A DNA stretch of 64,000 bases from Comamonas sp. JUb58 (GTDB lineage Bacteria; Pseudomonadota; Gammaproteobacteria; Burkholderiales; Burkholderiaceae_C): contig NZ_SOAL01000022.1 in the NCBI RefSeq assembly GCF_004364775.1, positions 34,448-98,447 on the forward strand, in the 5' to 3' direction. The notes beneath the pieces are model-generated. The model worked only from the letters and a program-made list of their open reading frames with translations. It did not search any database and was not told where the DNA came from. The position numbers and the translations under genes are program-made. Numbering within the stretch: position 1 is the first letter of the stretch; each line of letters starts with the position of its first letter. Of the stretch, positions 8,215-16,824 are shown piece after piece.

Positions 8215-10086
8215 ATGATCGAGTACCTGCTACCCCGCGCCTTGGTGTCCCGCACCGAAGCCACGGCGCAGGCCCAGGAGGCCGAAGCGGCGACGGCCAG
8301 CCCGTTTGCCTCTGCCATGGCGACGTCGTTCGCTCATGCCAAAGGCCACCTGCACCAGGCCGTCTGGCTGTCCCTGCCCATCAGTCTGCTGGGCCTTCTG
8401 CCCTCCATCTTCTTGCTGCAGGTCTATAACCGCGTCATCTCACGCGGCGGCACGGCCACCCTCACCGCCATGGTGGCCGGCGTGCTCTGCATGCTGGGCC
8501 TGGAGCTTTACCTGCGCCGCAAGCGTGCCCGTGCACTGCGGGAAGCCGGCGCCACGATTGACCGCGAAGTCTCGCAAAGCTTGATGCGCTCCATGCTGGG
8601 CCACCCCTTGTTGACTCTGGAGCAACGCTCTGCCACGCAGTGGTTGCAGCTGTTCCGCGATGTCGGCTCGATGCGCTCCTGCATCTCGGGCGGCGTGGCC
8701 TCCTCGGTACTGGATCTGCCGATGGCCCTGCTCGCGTTGATCGTGATCGGCATCATCGCCTGGCCCGTCCTGCCGGTGATTGTGGTGGCCATGATTGTGC
8801 TGGGCGTGCTGGCCTGGTGGTGGGCCGATGAGGTGCGCAGTGGCCGGGTCGAAGAAGTCGAGCAGGCGCGCCAGTTGGACCGTGGCACGGCCGAGATCTG
8901 CAATGCACGCGGCACCCTCAAGGTGCTGGGCTATGACGCAGCGGCCCAGCAGGCCTGGCAGTCCGGTTATGACCGCTGGCTGGCCGAGAGCTTCGACAAG
9001 AACGGCGAAATGGAAAACGCCAAGGAAACCAGCCATGTGCTGCTGACCTTTTTCTCGATGGCCGTCATCACCGTCGGTGCGCTGGCCATCAATGCGCAAT
9101 GGATGAGCATCGGCAGCCTGATGGCCGTGAACCTGCTGTCAGGCAAGGCCCTGGGCCCGATCGCCCAGCTGGCCAGCAACTGGCGCTCATTGGCCCGTGC
9201 CAACGAGGCCACCGTGCGCCTGCAGGAAGCGCTGGAAGAGCCGCTGGAGCCCGAAAGCCAACGCATTGCGCTGCCCCGGCCACGCGGCGTGTTCCGCCTG
9301 GAGCAGGCCAGCTTCCAGTACCCCTCGGGCCATCTGGCGCTGGACCAGGTGTCGCTGCAGATCGGCCCTGGCGGCATCCATGCCATCCTGGGCCGCAATG
9401 GCGCCGGCAAATCCACCCTGGCCAAGCTGTTGGCCGGCCTGTACCAGCCCACGCAGGGCACGATCTCGATCGACGAATACGACATGGCGCAGTTCCCGCG
9501 CAATGACCTGGGCCGTTGGGTGGGCTGCCTTGCGCAGCAGACCTACTGGTTCAGCGGCCCCATCGTCGATATCCTGCGCATGGTCAGCCCCGATGCCGAT
9601 GACGGCCAGATCTTGGCGGCTTGCCAACTGGCGGGCGCGCACAGCTTCATCAGCCGGCTGCCCCAGGGCTACCAGACCATCCTGGGCGAAGGCGGCGCGG
9701 GCCTGTCCGCCGGCGAGCTGCGCAAGCTCGGCCTGGCCCAGCTGTTCTTGCGCAACCCCTCGGTGCTGATCCTGGACGAGCCCAGCAACGACCTGGATTT
9801 CGAAAGCGAAACCGCGCTGCTGCAAACCCTGCGCCAGATTGCGACCAAGCACACGGTCATCATCGTCACCCATTCGCTGCGCGTCGCATCGCTCGCCCAG
9901 CATATCTACCATGTGCGCGGCGATGGCCAGGTTGACCAGGGCCAGCCCGAGCAGATGCTGCCACTGCTCTTTGGCCTCAGCAACAAGCCAGCGGCGGCCG
10001 CCAATGAGGCCACCGCATCGCGCAGCGCAGCCGCCAAGCCATCGGCCCCATCCGGCCCCACACAAGCCCAGGGGTTGGCATCATGA
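8215..10086 (+). CDS. Type I secretion ABC transporter (permease + ATPase)
   Basis: This is a 623-residue fused exporter half that dimerises in the inner membrane and powers export through the adaptor and TolC-type channel. The N-terminal half has a predicted membrane domain (about residues 50-330, including 'LSLPISLLGLLPSIFLLQVY'). The C-terminal ATPase has Walker A GRNGAGKST (about 395-403), a signature motif LSAGE in place of LSGGQ (about 497), and Walker B VLILDEP (about 518) followed by 'SNDLD'. There is no N-terminal C39 peptidase domain, so the substrate is not cut at a GG leader, which resembles LapB/HlyB-like systems. ATG 8215 has GGAGAG six bases upstream; the in-frame TTG at 8200 is less likely. 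The stop overlaps the adaptor start in ATGA. Confidence 0.9.
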   Translation: MIEYLLPRALVSRTEATAQAQEAEAATASPFASAMATSFAHAKGHLHQAVWLSLPISLLGLLPSIFLLQVYNRVISRGGTATLTAMVAGVLCMLGLELYLRRKRARALREAGATIDREVSQSLMRSMLGHPLLTLEQRSATQWLQLFRDVGSMRSCISGGVASSVLDLPMALLALIVIGIIAWPVLPVIVVAMIVLGVLAWWWADEVRSGRVEEVEQARQLDRGTAEICNARGTLKVLGYDAAAQQAWQSGYDRWLAESFDKNGEMENAKETSHVLLTFFSMAVITVGALAINAQWMSIGSLMAVNLLSGKALGPIAQLASNWRSLARANEATVRLQEALEEPLEPESQRIALPRPRGVFRLEQASFQYPSGHLALDQVSLQIGPGGIHAILGRNGAGKSTLAKLLAGLYQPTQGTISIDEYDMAQFPRNDLGRWVGCLAQQTYWFSGPIVDILRMVSPDADDGQILAACQLAGAHSFISRLPQGYQTILGEGGAGLSAGELRKLGLAQLFLRNPSVLILDEPSNDLDFESETALLQTLRQIATKHTVIIVTHSLRVASLAQHIYHVRGDGQVDQGQPEQMLPLLFGLSNKPAAAANEATASRSAAAKPSAPSGPTQAQGLAS

Positions 10087-11411
10087 GCGCCCGCACCCTC
10101 CACGACCTGCCCCAGGTACTGCAAAACCTGGAGCGCGCACCCGATCCCGGTACGCCCGCACCCGGCCGCAACCAGCGCCGCATCGCGCTGGCGGCCCTGG
10201 GCGTGCTGGTGCTGGTCGGCCTGTTCTACCCGGTAGAGAACGTCGTGGTGGCCACCGGCCAGGTGATTCCTTCCGACCGCGTGCAGACCGTGCAGCATCT
10301 GGAAGGCGGCATCGTCACCACCGTGCATGTGAAGGAAGGCCAGGAAGTACACAAGGGCGAGCCGCTGCTGGAGATTGACCTGGGCGGCAGCAGCCTGAAC
10401 CTGGAGCAACTGACGGCCCGCAGCGCCACCGCGCAGGCCAGCCGCACGCGCCTGACGGCCGAGAGCCAGGGACTGGCGCTCAAGGCCACAGATTTCCCCA
10501 AGGAGCTGGAGAGCAAGATCGTGCGCGCCGAGATGGGCGCCTTCACCTCCCGTGCACTGGAATACCAGGGCAGCCTCGCATCCAGCCAGGCCATGCTGCT
10601 GCAGGCCCGCGGCGATGTGGCCCAAAGCCAGGCCCGTATTGACGGCCTGCGCAGCAGCCTGGCCCTGCACGAGCAAGAGGCGGGCATTGCCCAGCAATTG
10701 GCGGCCGAGCAGCTGATTGGCCAGCTTGAAGTGCTGGACAAGCAGCGCGCCCTGACCCTGGTACGCACCGATCTGGCGGCCGCCGTGCAAAGCCTGGTCA
10801 GCAACCGTGCCAAGGTCGAGCAGGCCCAGGCCAAGATTCTGGAAACCCAGGGCGCGTTCCGCCGCCGTGCCTCCGAAGAGCTGGCCCAGACCGAGCGCGA
10901 ACTGCTCAGCCTGAGCGAAGACCTGTCCCGCGCCCGCAGCCAGCGCAGCCGCACCGTCGTGCTGGCTCCCACCGATGGCGTGGTCAAAGGTCTGCGCAGC
11001 TCGGGCGCCGGCTGGGTGGTCAAGCCCGGCGAGGCGATTTTGGAAGTGGTGCCCGACAAGGACGAGGTCATCGTCGAAGCGCGCCTGAACCCGGCCGACC
11101 GGGGCTATGTGCGCGCCGGCCAGGAAACCAAGGCCAAGGTCAGTGCCTACGACTACCTGCGCTATGGCTTTGTGCCTGGCAAGGTGACCCTGGTGTCAGC
11201 CGATGCCGACCACGACCCGAACGTGCCCGATTCGCCCTCGTATTTCCGCATCCAGGCCAGCCTGAGCCAACCCTGGGTCGGCCGCAAGGACAACCGCATC
11301 ACCACCGGCATGCAGGCCGAGCTCGATCTGCTGCTGGGCCGCGAACCCTTTATCTGGTACCTGCTGCGCCCCGTGCTGCATATCCAGAGCGAAGCTTTCC
11401 GGGAGCCTTGA
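10083..11411 (+). CDS. HlyD-family type I secretion adaptor
   Basis: This 442-residue membrane-fusion protein bridges the inner-membrane ABC transporter and the outer-membrane channel. A short cytoplasmic N-terminus precedes one membrane helix (about 36-52, 'LGVLVLVGLFYP'). The first lipoyl half-motif 'LEGGIVTTVHVKEGQEV' comes next, then a long coiled-coil hairpin (about 100-290, rich in Gln, Glu and Leu), the second lipoyl half near 'VLAPTDGVVKGL', and a C-terminal beta domain ending 'GREPFIWYLLRPV', typical of HlyD/LapC proteins. Its start overlaps the ABC gene stop by four bases, implying translational coupling. TolC follows after three bases. Confidence 0.92.
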   Translation: MSARTLHDLPQVLQNLERAPDPGTPAPGRNQRRIALAALGVLVLVGLFYPVENVVVATGQVIPSDRVQTVQHLEGGIVTTVHVKEGQEVHKGEPLLEIDLGGSSLNLEQLTARSATAQASRTRLTAESQGLALKATDFPKELESKIVRAEMGAFTSRALEYQGSLASSQAMLLQARGDVAQSQARIDGLRSSLALHEQEAGIAQQLAAEQLIGQLEVLDKQRALTLVRTDLAAAVQSLVSNRAKVEQAQAKILETQGAFRRRASEELAQTERELLSLSEDLSRARSQRSRTVVLAPTDGVVKGLRSSGAGWVVKPGEAILEVVPDKDEVIVEARLNPADRGYVRAGQETKAKVSAYDYLRYGFVPGKVTLVSADADHDPNVPDSPSYFRIQASLSQPWVGRKDNRITTGMQAELDLLLGREPFIWYLLRPVLHIQSEAFREP

Positions 11412-11414
11412 GCC

Positions 11415-13322
11415 ATGCGCCTCTTTGCCCCGCTTCCCCCCAGCAGTCTGCCAGCCCGCTACCTGGTGGCCCAGCCGCGCCTGGCTTGCCCAGGGCGTGC
11501 CGAGCCGCAGGGGTCTGCGGTGTGGGGAATCGTCTGCGCGCTCACCATGGCCTTGGCCAGTAGCGATCTGCAGGCGCAGGGCTTCTCCGATGGCACCGTG
11601 CCGGCGCAGGACAGCAGCCAGGCCGAAGCCACGCCAGTGCTGGAGATGCCGCTGCGCGTGCAGATGGCCGAACCCGCGCCAGACAGCAGCGATACCGCGC
11701 TTGAACTGGCCAGCAGCGCCGAAGCCACAACCACGGCAGAACTGCCTGCTGCCCCGACACCTGCGCCAGCGGCACCAACTGCCCCCGTCATACCCGCCTA
11801 CAACGGTCCGGCTGCCCTATTGCAGATGGCGCCCAAGCTGATGCCCGGCACGCTCGCCGGCAACTCGTCCCAGCAGCAGCTGCTGGCGGCGCTCTACACC
11901 ATGCTCAGCGAGCATCCCGATGTGCGCAAGGCGCGCGCCGCGGTGGAATCGGCGGGCTACGACACCCACACGGCAGAAGGCGCACGCTGGCCTACCTTCA
12001 AACTGGGTACCTCGGCCGGCAATGCGGCCCTGCCCCAGGGCGGGCGCCGCAGCTCGTACACGGCAGTGAATGCCGAGGTGCGCATGAACCTGCTCGATGG
12101 CGGCGCCATCAGCGCCGGCATCGATTCGGCCCAGGCCATGGAAGCGGCGCAAGGCAGCGCCCTCTACACCACGCGCCAGAATGTGCTGCTCGACGCGCTG
12201 TCGGCCTTGCTGGAGCTGCACCGCTTTCAGACCAAGGCCCGCATTGCCTCCGAGTCGGCCGAGATCATCGGCCAGCTGGCCCGGGTGGAAGAGCGCCGCG
12301 CCGAGCTGGGTGCCGTGGGCCGCAATGACCTGCGCCAGGCCGCATCGCGCCGCGCCAGCGCACTGGCCCAGCAAAACGCCCTGGAAGCCCAGCGCATCGA
12401 TGCGCAGGCCCGCTTTACCCGGTTCTTCAACTACATCCCCAGCCTCACGTGGCTGCCCGAGCCCCAGGTGCCCAGCTTCTGGGTGCCAACGAATGAACAA
12501 GCCGCACTGCTGGCCGCCGAAGACCAAAGCGCCGAGCTGCGCGAGATCGGTCATCTGATCGAGCGCGCCCAGGCCGAGGTGGACCGCAGCAAGGCCCAGC
12601 GCTGGCCCACGGTGGCAGCGGTGGTCTCGCACACCCGCGACCCCAAGAGCGTGCTCTACACCGAAGGCACGCGCTATGGCGTGGAGCTGAACTGGAACTT
12701 TGGCAATGGCTTTGAGCTACGGGACCGCATCCTCAAGGCCATCAGCGAGCTGCAGGCCCAACAAGCCCAGCAAGAAGCCGTGCGCCGCCAGGTGCATGAG
12801 GCCGCCTCATCGGCCTGGGGCCGCTGGCAAGCGGGACGCGCCCGCGAAGCCCAGCTGCGCGATGCCGTGCGCGAAGCCAGTGCCGCCTTTGAGGGCTACC
12901 GGCGCCTCTTGGAAGTGGGCCGGGGCAACCTCTCGCAGGTGCTCGATGCCCAGCTCGACGTACAGCGCCTGATGCTGGACGCCGCCGATGCCATGTATGA
13001 CCAGCGCATCAATGAATTGCGCCTGACCCGCACCACCGGCCAGTTGCTGCCCCGCGACTTGCCCGAGCACTGGCTGGACCAGCTCTTTGCCCAGCGCTTT
13101 GCGAATGCCCCCGCGCCTGCCACCGCGCAGCGCCCCTTTGCCGGCCCTGGCTCCGCGCCACTGGCCAGCAGCCGCGCAGCCCCTGCCCGGCCCGGCACAC
13201 CTTATACCTCCCCCCCTGTTTTGACTGCACAGCACCTGCCGCTGCGCCTGGACCACCGATGGGACACGCAGCTGCTCAGCCAGCCGCAAGGCCCTGGTGC
13301 GCCGCGCGCTCTGCGCTGGTAA
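11415..13322 (+). CDS. TolC-family outer-membrane channel protein
   Basis: This 635-residue protein forms the outer-membrane exit duct of the type I system. An unusually long N-terminal part (about 1-150) contains a hydrophobic signal region ('VWGIVCALTMALASS') and a Pro/Ala-rich linker. Two outer membrane efflux repeats follow (about 155-555), with the usual long helices ('IASESAEIIGQLARVEERRAE', 'LLEVGRGNLSQVLDAQLDVQ'). The C-terminal 80 residues are low-complexity. The length exceeds typical TolC (about 470) mainly because of the two tails. The N-terminal start is uncertain; a later start nearer the signal peptide is possible. It closes the secretion operon, 80 bp before flp. Confidence 0.88.
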   Translation: MRLFAPLPPSSLPARYLVAQPRLACPGRAEPQGSAVWGIVCALTMALASSDLQAQGFSDGTVPAQDSSQAEATPVLEMPLRVQMAEPAPDSSDTALELASSAEATTTAELPAAPTPAPAAPTAPVIPAYNGPAALLQMAPKLMPGTLAGNSSQQQLLAALYTMLSEHPDVRKARAAVESAGYDTHTAEGARWPTFKLGTSAGNAALPQGGRRSSYTAVNAEVRMNLLDGGAISAGIDSAQAMEAAQGSALYTTRQNVLLDALSALLELHRFQTKARIASESAEIIGQLARVEERRAELGAVGRNDLRQAASRRASALAQQNALEAQRIDAQARFTRFFNYIPSLTWLPEPQVPSFWVPTNEQAALLAAEDQSAELREIGHLIERAQAEVDRSKAQRWPTVAAVVSHTRDPKSVLYTEGTRYGVELNWNFGNGFELRDRILKAISELQAQQAQQEAVRRQVHEAASSAWGRWQAGRAREAQLRDAVREASAAFEGYRRLLEVGRGNLSQVLDAQLDVQRLMLDAADAMYDQRINELRLTRTTGQLLPRDLPEHWLDQLFAQRFANAPAPATAQRPFAGPGSAPLASSRAAPARPGTPYTSPPVLTAQHLPLRLDHRWDTQLLSQPQGPGAPRALRW

Positions 13323-13345
13323 GAGGTACGGGTTTCCACAGCGAC

Positions 13346-13376
13346 AGGCGCTTGCCCACGCCTGCCACTGTTTTTC
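13346..13376 (+). terminator. Weak hairpin followed by a T run after tolC-like gene
   Basis: CAGGCG (13346-13351) pairs with CGCCTG (13360-13365) and a run of five T lies at 13372-13376. The stem is short and six bases separate it from the T run, so termination would be partial. Read-through could link secretion and pilus genes. Confidence 0.35.
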
Positions 13377-13403
13377 AGCTGGGCTATGTAAATGGAGAGC
13401 ATC

Positions 13404-13586
13404 ATGACCAACATCATCAAGAACTTCTGGAACGATGAAGAAGGCGCGACCGCCATTGAGTATGGGTTGATTGCGGGGCTCATTGCGGTCGGTCTCCTTG
13501 CAGCACTGACTGATATCGGGAAGGAGCTAAAAGTCGTTTTTGAAAAGATCGCTGAATCTTTGACTGCTGCTGCCACACCCGGTTGA
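13404..13586 (+). CDS. flp: Flp-family type IVb pilin
   Basis: This 60-residue prepilin is the main subunit of the Tad/Flp fibre. The leader MTNIIKNFWNDEEG ends at the processing Gly14. It is followed by ATAIEYGLIAGLIAVG, which carries the conserved Glu-Tyr pair (+5/+6) of type IVb pilins and the hydrophobic assembly helix. I start at ATG 13404, which has GGAGA five bases upstream; the in-frame ATG 13392 would add four residues. It is followed seven bases after its stop by its own prepilin peptidase. Adhesion and biofilm functions are known for the family. Confidence 0.95.
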   Translation: MTNIIKNFWNDEEGATAIEYGLIAGLIAVGLLAALTDIGKELKVVFEKIAESLTAAATPG

Positions 13587-13592
13587 GCAGAC

Positions 13593-14147
13593 GTGGCTAC
13601 CACTGCCTTCACCTGGATCCTGCTGCTGTGGCTCGTCGCCATAGCAGTCATGGACCTGCGCAGCCGCAAGGTGCGCAACTGGATGGTGCTACTGGGCCTG
13701 GCAACCGGCCTAGCAGCACTGTTCGGAGGTGCACAACCGTTCGACATGCTGGCCTGGCAAGGCCTGGCAGGTATGGCGGTGGCCTTTGTCGCTCTGCTGC
13801 CCCTGTACGCCATCCGCTGGATGGGCGCCGGGGATGTCAAGTTTGCGGCGGTGGCTGGGCTGTGGTTTGGGCTGTCCCCCTATCTGCTGGCCATCTGGCT
13901 GGGTGCCAGCCTGCTTGCCGGTCTGCACAGCATGGTCGTATTGGGATGCCGCATTCTGCTGCGCAGCCCCCTAGGCGCACTGCTGCTGGCCAGGCTGCCC
14001 ATGCTGCAACCCGTACTGCCAGCCGGTGCCGATGCGCCTGCCAACGACCGACCCCGTGGTCCCCGGCGCAGCATTCCCTATGCCGGGTATATGGCCCTGG
14101 TGGCAATCGTGCTGATGATGCGCAATTCCGTTCCTTTCCAGGGTTGA
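13593..14147 (+). CDS. tadV: Tad prepilin peptidase (CpaA/TadV)
   Basis: This 184-residue polytopic inner-membrane aspartic protease processes the Flp prepilin and probably the TadE-like pseudopilins. Both catalytic Asp motifs are visible: 'AVMDLRSRKVRNW' near residue 20 and the GxGD motif 'GAGDVKF' near residue 80. It is the short A24 form without the N-methylase domain, as usual for Tad loci. The start is GTG at 13593. A 126-bp gap with a strong hairpin separates it from cpaB. Confidence 0.93.
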   Translation: MATTAFTWILLLWLVAIAVMDLRSRKVRNWMVLLGLATGLAALFGGAQPFDMLAWQGLAGMAVAFVALLPLYAIRWMGAGDVKFAAVAGLWFGLSPYLLAIWLGASLLAGLHSMVVLGCRILLRSPLGALLLARLPMLQPVLPAGADAPANDRPRGPRRSIPYAGYMALVAIVLMMRNSVPFQG

Positions 14148-14185
14148 AGGACTGCTGACATGCACCTCTATCCACCTCCCCCTTC

Positions 14186-14244
14186 CATGTGCTTTGCTGT
14201 CGTCCCCCTGGGCCGCATGCGCTGCCGCGACAGCAAAGCATATG
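14186..14244. repeat. 17-bp inverted repeat (hairpin) between tadV and cpaB
   Basis: Bases 14186-14202 and 14228-14244 are inverted copies over 17 bp with one G-T wobble; the inner 13 bp (TGCTTTGCTGTCG / CGACAGCAAAGCA) are perfect. The 25-bp loop contains a small palindrome. No T run follows, so this is not a standard terminator. It may set the relative amounts of pilin and assembly proteins by RNA processing or attenuation (inference). Confidence 0.75.
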
Positions 14245-14273
14245 CCGCGTTCAACCTCTAGGAGCCCTCGACC

Positions 14274-15311
14274 ATGAACCTCACCAAGATACTTGCCGGC
14301 CTGCTGCTGGTACTGGCCTTGGCCCTGGGCCTGGGCGCCTTGCTGCTGGGCCGCCAGACGGCCAATCGGCCGGTGGCGCCGACCACCGCGCCAAGCAGCG
14401 GTGCTGCCAGCCAAGCTGCGCCCACCTTTGCCGTTGTGGTAGCGGCCAAGCCTATTGCGGCAGGCCAGCGGCTGGTCGCGGACGATATCAAGATCGCGCA
14501 GTTGCCGGTGGCCGTGGCCTCCAGCTTTGCCACCACCGATGTGCTGCTGGGCCGCACCACCACCATGGCCTTGGCGCCTGATGCCCCCTTGTTTGAGCAG
14601 CAGCTGATCAGCGGCTTAGCGCTGCAGGTCGAGTCCGGTCAACGGGCGGTGTCCGTCGGTATCCGCGAGGCCATGGCTGCGGGCCACCATGTGCGGCCGG
14701 GTGATTTTGTCGATGTGTTCTTCACCTTGGACGGCAAGACCGATGCCGCCGAGGTAGACAGCCAGACCCGGCTGCTGCTGGCACGCACCCGTGTGCTGGC
14801 CTATGGCGCAGCCAGTGTGGAAAACCCACCGCTCACCCAGGCCCAGCGCCAGCAGGAAGAGCAAGAAGCCGCCAAGACCGGCAGCAGCGCCAATGCGGCG
14901 CGGCGCAATACACAAGATGCCCAGGCGGCGCGCAGTGCTGCCACCGCCGTGCTGGCCGTGCCTTTGCAGGACGTAGAGCGCCTGACCCTGGCCGAGAAAT
15001 ATGGCCAGCTGAGCCTGGCACTGCGCAACCCCGATGACAGCCGCTTGCCCGACCCGGCGCTGTTTGCGGCCCTGCCCACCGTGCTGCAGCCCGTAGCGGG
15101 CAAGCTGGCCAAGGGCGAACAACTGCAGGACATGGACCGCTCCTTTGCCGGCCTGCGCTTCAAGGATCTGGCAACGGGCGCTGACAGCAAACCAGCGCGC
15201 CGCCCCCCCACCATCACGCAGGCCAAGGCGCCCGCGCCCGCTGCACCCATGGCGCCACCACGCTCGCTGGAGGTCTACCAAGGCGGCAGCGTGCAGACCG
15301 TACGTTATTGA
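14274..15311 (+). CDS. cpaB: Flp pilus assembly protein CpaB (RcpC)
   Basis: This 345-residue periplasmic protein is thought to help position the secretin or contact the pilus. An N-terminal membrane anchor (about 5-25, 'ILAGLLLVLALALGLGALLL') is followed by a SAF domain (about 50-115, 'VVAAKPIAAGQRLVADDIK') and the RcpC domain ('VRPGDFVDVFFTLDG'). The C-terminal end is a Pro/Ala-rich tail. The ATG at 14274 has AGGAG upstream. It is the first gene after the long hairpin. Confidence 0.93.
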   Translation: MNLTKILAGLLLVLALALGLGALLLGRQTANRPVAPTTAPSSGAASQAAPTFAVVVAAKPIAAGQRLVADDIKIAQLPVAVASSFATTDVLLGRTTTMALAPDAPLFEQQLISGLALQVESGQRAVSVGIREAMAAGHHVRPGDFVDVFFTLDGKTDAAEVDSQTRLLLARTRVLAYGAASVENPPLTQAQRQQEEQEAAKTGSSANAARRNTQDAQAARSAATAVLAVPLQDVERLTLAEKYGQLSLALRNPDDSRLPDPALFAALPTVLQPVAGKLAKGEQLQDMDRSFAGLRFKDLATGADSKPARRPPTITQAKAPAPAAPMAPPRSLEVYQGGSVQTVRY

Positions 15312-15317
15312 TGGCGG

Positions 15318-15336
15318 CCGGGGTTGTCAGCCCCGG
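15318..15336. other. GC-rich hairpin between cpaB and secretin gene
   Basis: CCGGGG (15318-15323) pairs with CCCCGG (15331-15336) around a seven-base loop. A second small stem (GGGCC/GGCCC) lies near 15363-15375. No T run follows. It is one of several hairpins in the wider gaps of this locus. Confidence 0.5.
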
Positions 15337-15410
15337 TTGACCGCGCCGCCACAGGCGCACACGGGCCCGCAAGGCCCGGAACCAGAACGAGACAGACGAG
15401 GGAACCGACT

Positions 15411-16820
15411 ATGAGAACCACCGCACTCGCATCCGCCGCCTGGCTGCCCCTGCTGGTCAGCGCCCTGGCCGTGCAGGCCCAGACTGTAGCGCCCGCTGCC
15501 AATAGCGCACAGCCCCTGGCGCTGGTGCAAGGCCAGCAGCAGCTGTTCAAGCCCGGTATCGCCATTGCACGCATCGCCATTGGCGACCCTGCCGTGTTGG
15601 ATGTGCAGGTGCTGGGCGAACTGCCCCAGACTGGCAAGCCTGCCACAGGCAAGGCAGCCGGCCAGCGCCCCGTCCGCCATGCCGAGCTGCTGCTGACCCC
15701 CAAGGCCGCAGGCAGCACCACCTTCATGGTCTGGCCTAGCCAGGGTGAGCCTCAAACCTGGAACGTCGTGGTCAGCGGCCCGCGTCTCTTGCTGGAGCGC
15801 CGCCTGCAATCCTTGCCCGAGCATGCACGCGCATCGGCCGACTTGGCCCTCACCGCACCCAAGGGCACGCCACTGACCGACCTCTCCCAGGTGAATGTGC
15901 GCAGCAATACCGTGCAGGTCGATGTGCAGGTGGTGGAGTTCAAGAAGTCGGCCATGCGGCGCGCGGGCGTGCAGCTCAACAGCGGCGGTGCCAATGACCA
16001 TGGCTTCCAGTTTGGGGTCTACACCCCGGGCAGCAATGGCAGCAGCAGTGGCTCGTCGAGTGGCAGCAGTGGCAGTGGTAGTGGTACTGGCAGCGGTACC
16101 GATGGGGGCACCTCGGCCATTGCCAGTGCGATGAACCTGGTGCTGGGCTTTGGCCGGGCCTTCAGCGGCAAGGGCATTACCGCGCAGCTGGGCTTTCTGG
16201 AAGGCAATGGCCTGGCGCGTGTGCTCGCCAAGCCTACGCTGGTGGCCCAAAGCGGCCAGACCGCGAGCTTCCTGGCTGGCGGCGAAATCCCCATCCCCGT
16301 GCCCAGCGGCGGCAGCAACAGCATTTCCATCCAGTACAAGGAGTTTGGCGTCAAGCTGCAGCTGACGCCGACCATTCTTTCCAATGAGCGCATCGCCCTC
16401 AAGGTCGCGCCCGAAGCCAGCGACCTGGACTACACCCAGGGCGTCACCATCAACGACATCTCGGTGCCGGCCTTGCGCACCCGCCGTGCCGACACCTTTG
16501 TCGAGCTGGCCGATAGCGAGAGCTTTGTCATCGGTGGGCTGGTCAGCCGCTCAACCCTGTCCAATGTCAACAAGGTACCCCTGCTCGGTGACCTGCCCAT
16601 CCTGGGCACCTTCTTCAAAAACCTCAACTACTCGCAGGAAGAGACCGAGCTGGTGATCATCGTCACCCCACGCCTGGTGCAGCCCTTGCCCGCAGGCACC
16701 AACCTGGAGGCACTGCTGCCCGGTGCCCAGCAAGAGCTGCCCAATGCCGGCCGCGTCTGGGCGCCTTATGCCGTGGGTGCGCCCTATGCCGACTCTCCCC
16801 TGCCCGGCTTTTCGTACTGA
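15411..16820 (+). CDS. cpaC: Tad pilus secretin CpaC (RcpA)
   Basis: This 469-residue outer-membrane secretin forms the gated ring through which the Flp fibre leaves the cell. I start at ATG 15411, which gives a clean Sec signal peptide ('TALASAAWLPLLVSALAVQA'); the longer in-frame ORF from 15324 adds a charged nonsense leader. Domains are an N-terminal pilus/BON-like domain with 'GDPAVLDVQVLG' and a secretin domain with 'NGLARVLAKPTLVAQSG' and 'PLLGDLPILGTFFKN'. A Ser/Gly-rich insertion (about 205-232) interrupts the first half of the secretin domain. tadZ begins four bases after its stop. Confidence 0.93.
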   Translation: MRTTALASAAWLPLLVSALAVQAQTVAPAANSAQPLALVQGQQQLFKPGIAIARIAIGDPAVLDVQVLGELPQTGKPATGKAAGQRPVRHAELLLTPKAAGSTTFMVWPSQGEPQTWNVVVSGPRLLLERRLQSLPEHARASADLALTAPKGTPLTDLSQVNVRSNTVQVDVQVVEFKKSAMRRAGVQLNSGGANDHGFQFGVYTPGSNGSSSGSSSGSSGSGSGTGSGTDGGTSAIASAMNLVLGFGRAFSGKGITAQLGFLEGNGLARVLAKPTLVAQSGQTASFLAGGEIPIPVPSGGSNSISIQYKEFGVKLQLTPTILSNERIALKVAPEASDLDYTQGVTINDISVPALRTRRADTFVELADSESFVIGGLVSRSTLSNVNKVPLLGDLPILGTFFKNLNYSQEETELVIIVTPRLVQPLPAGTNLEALLPGAQQELPNAGRVWAPYAVGAPYADSPLPGFSY

Positions 16821-16824
16821 TGCC

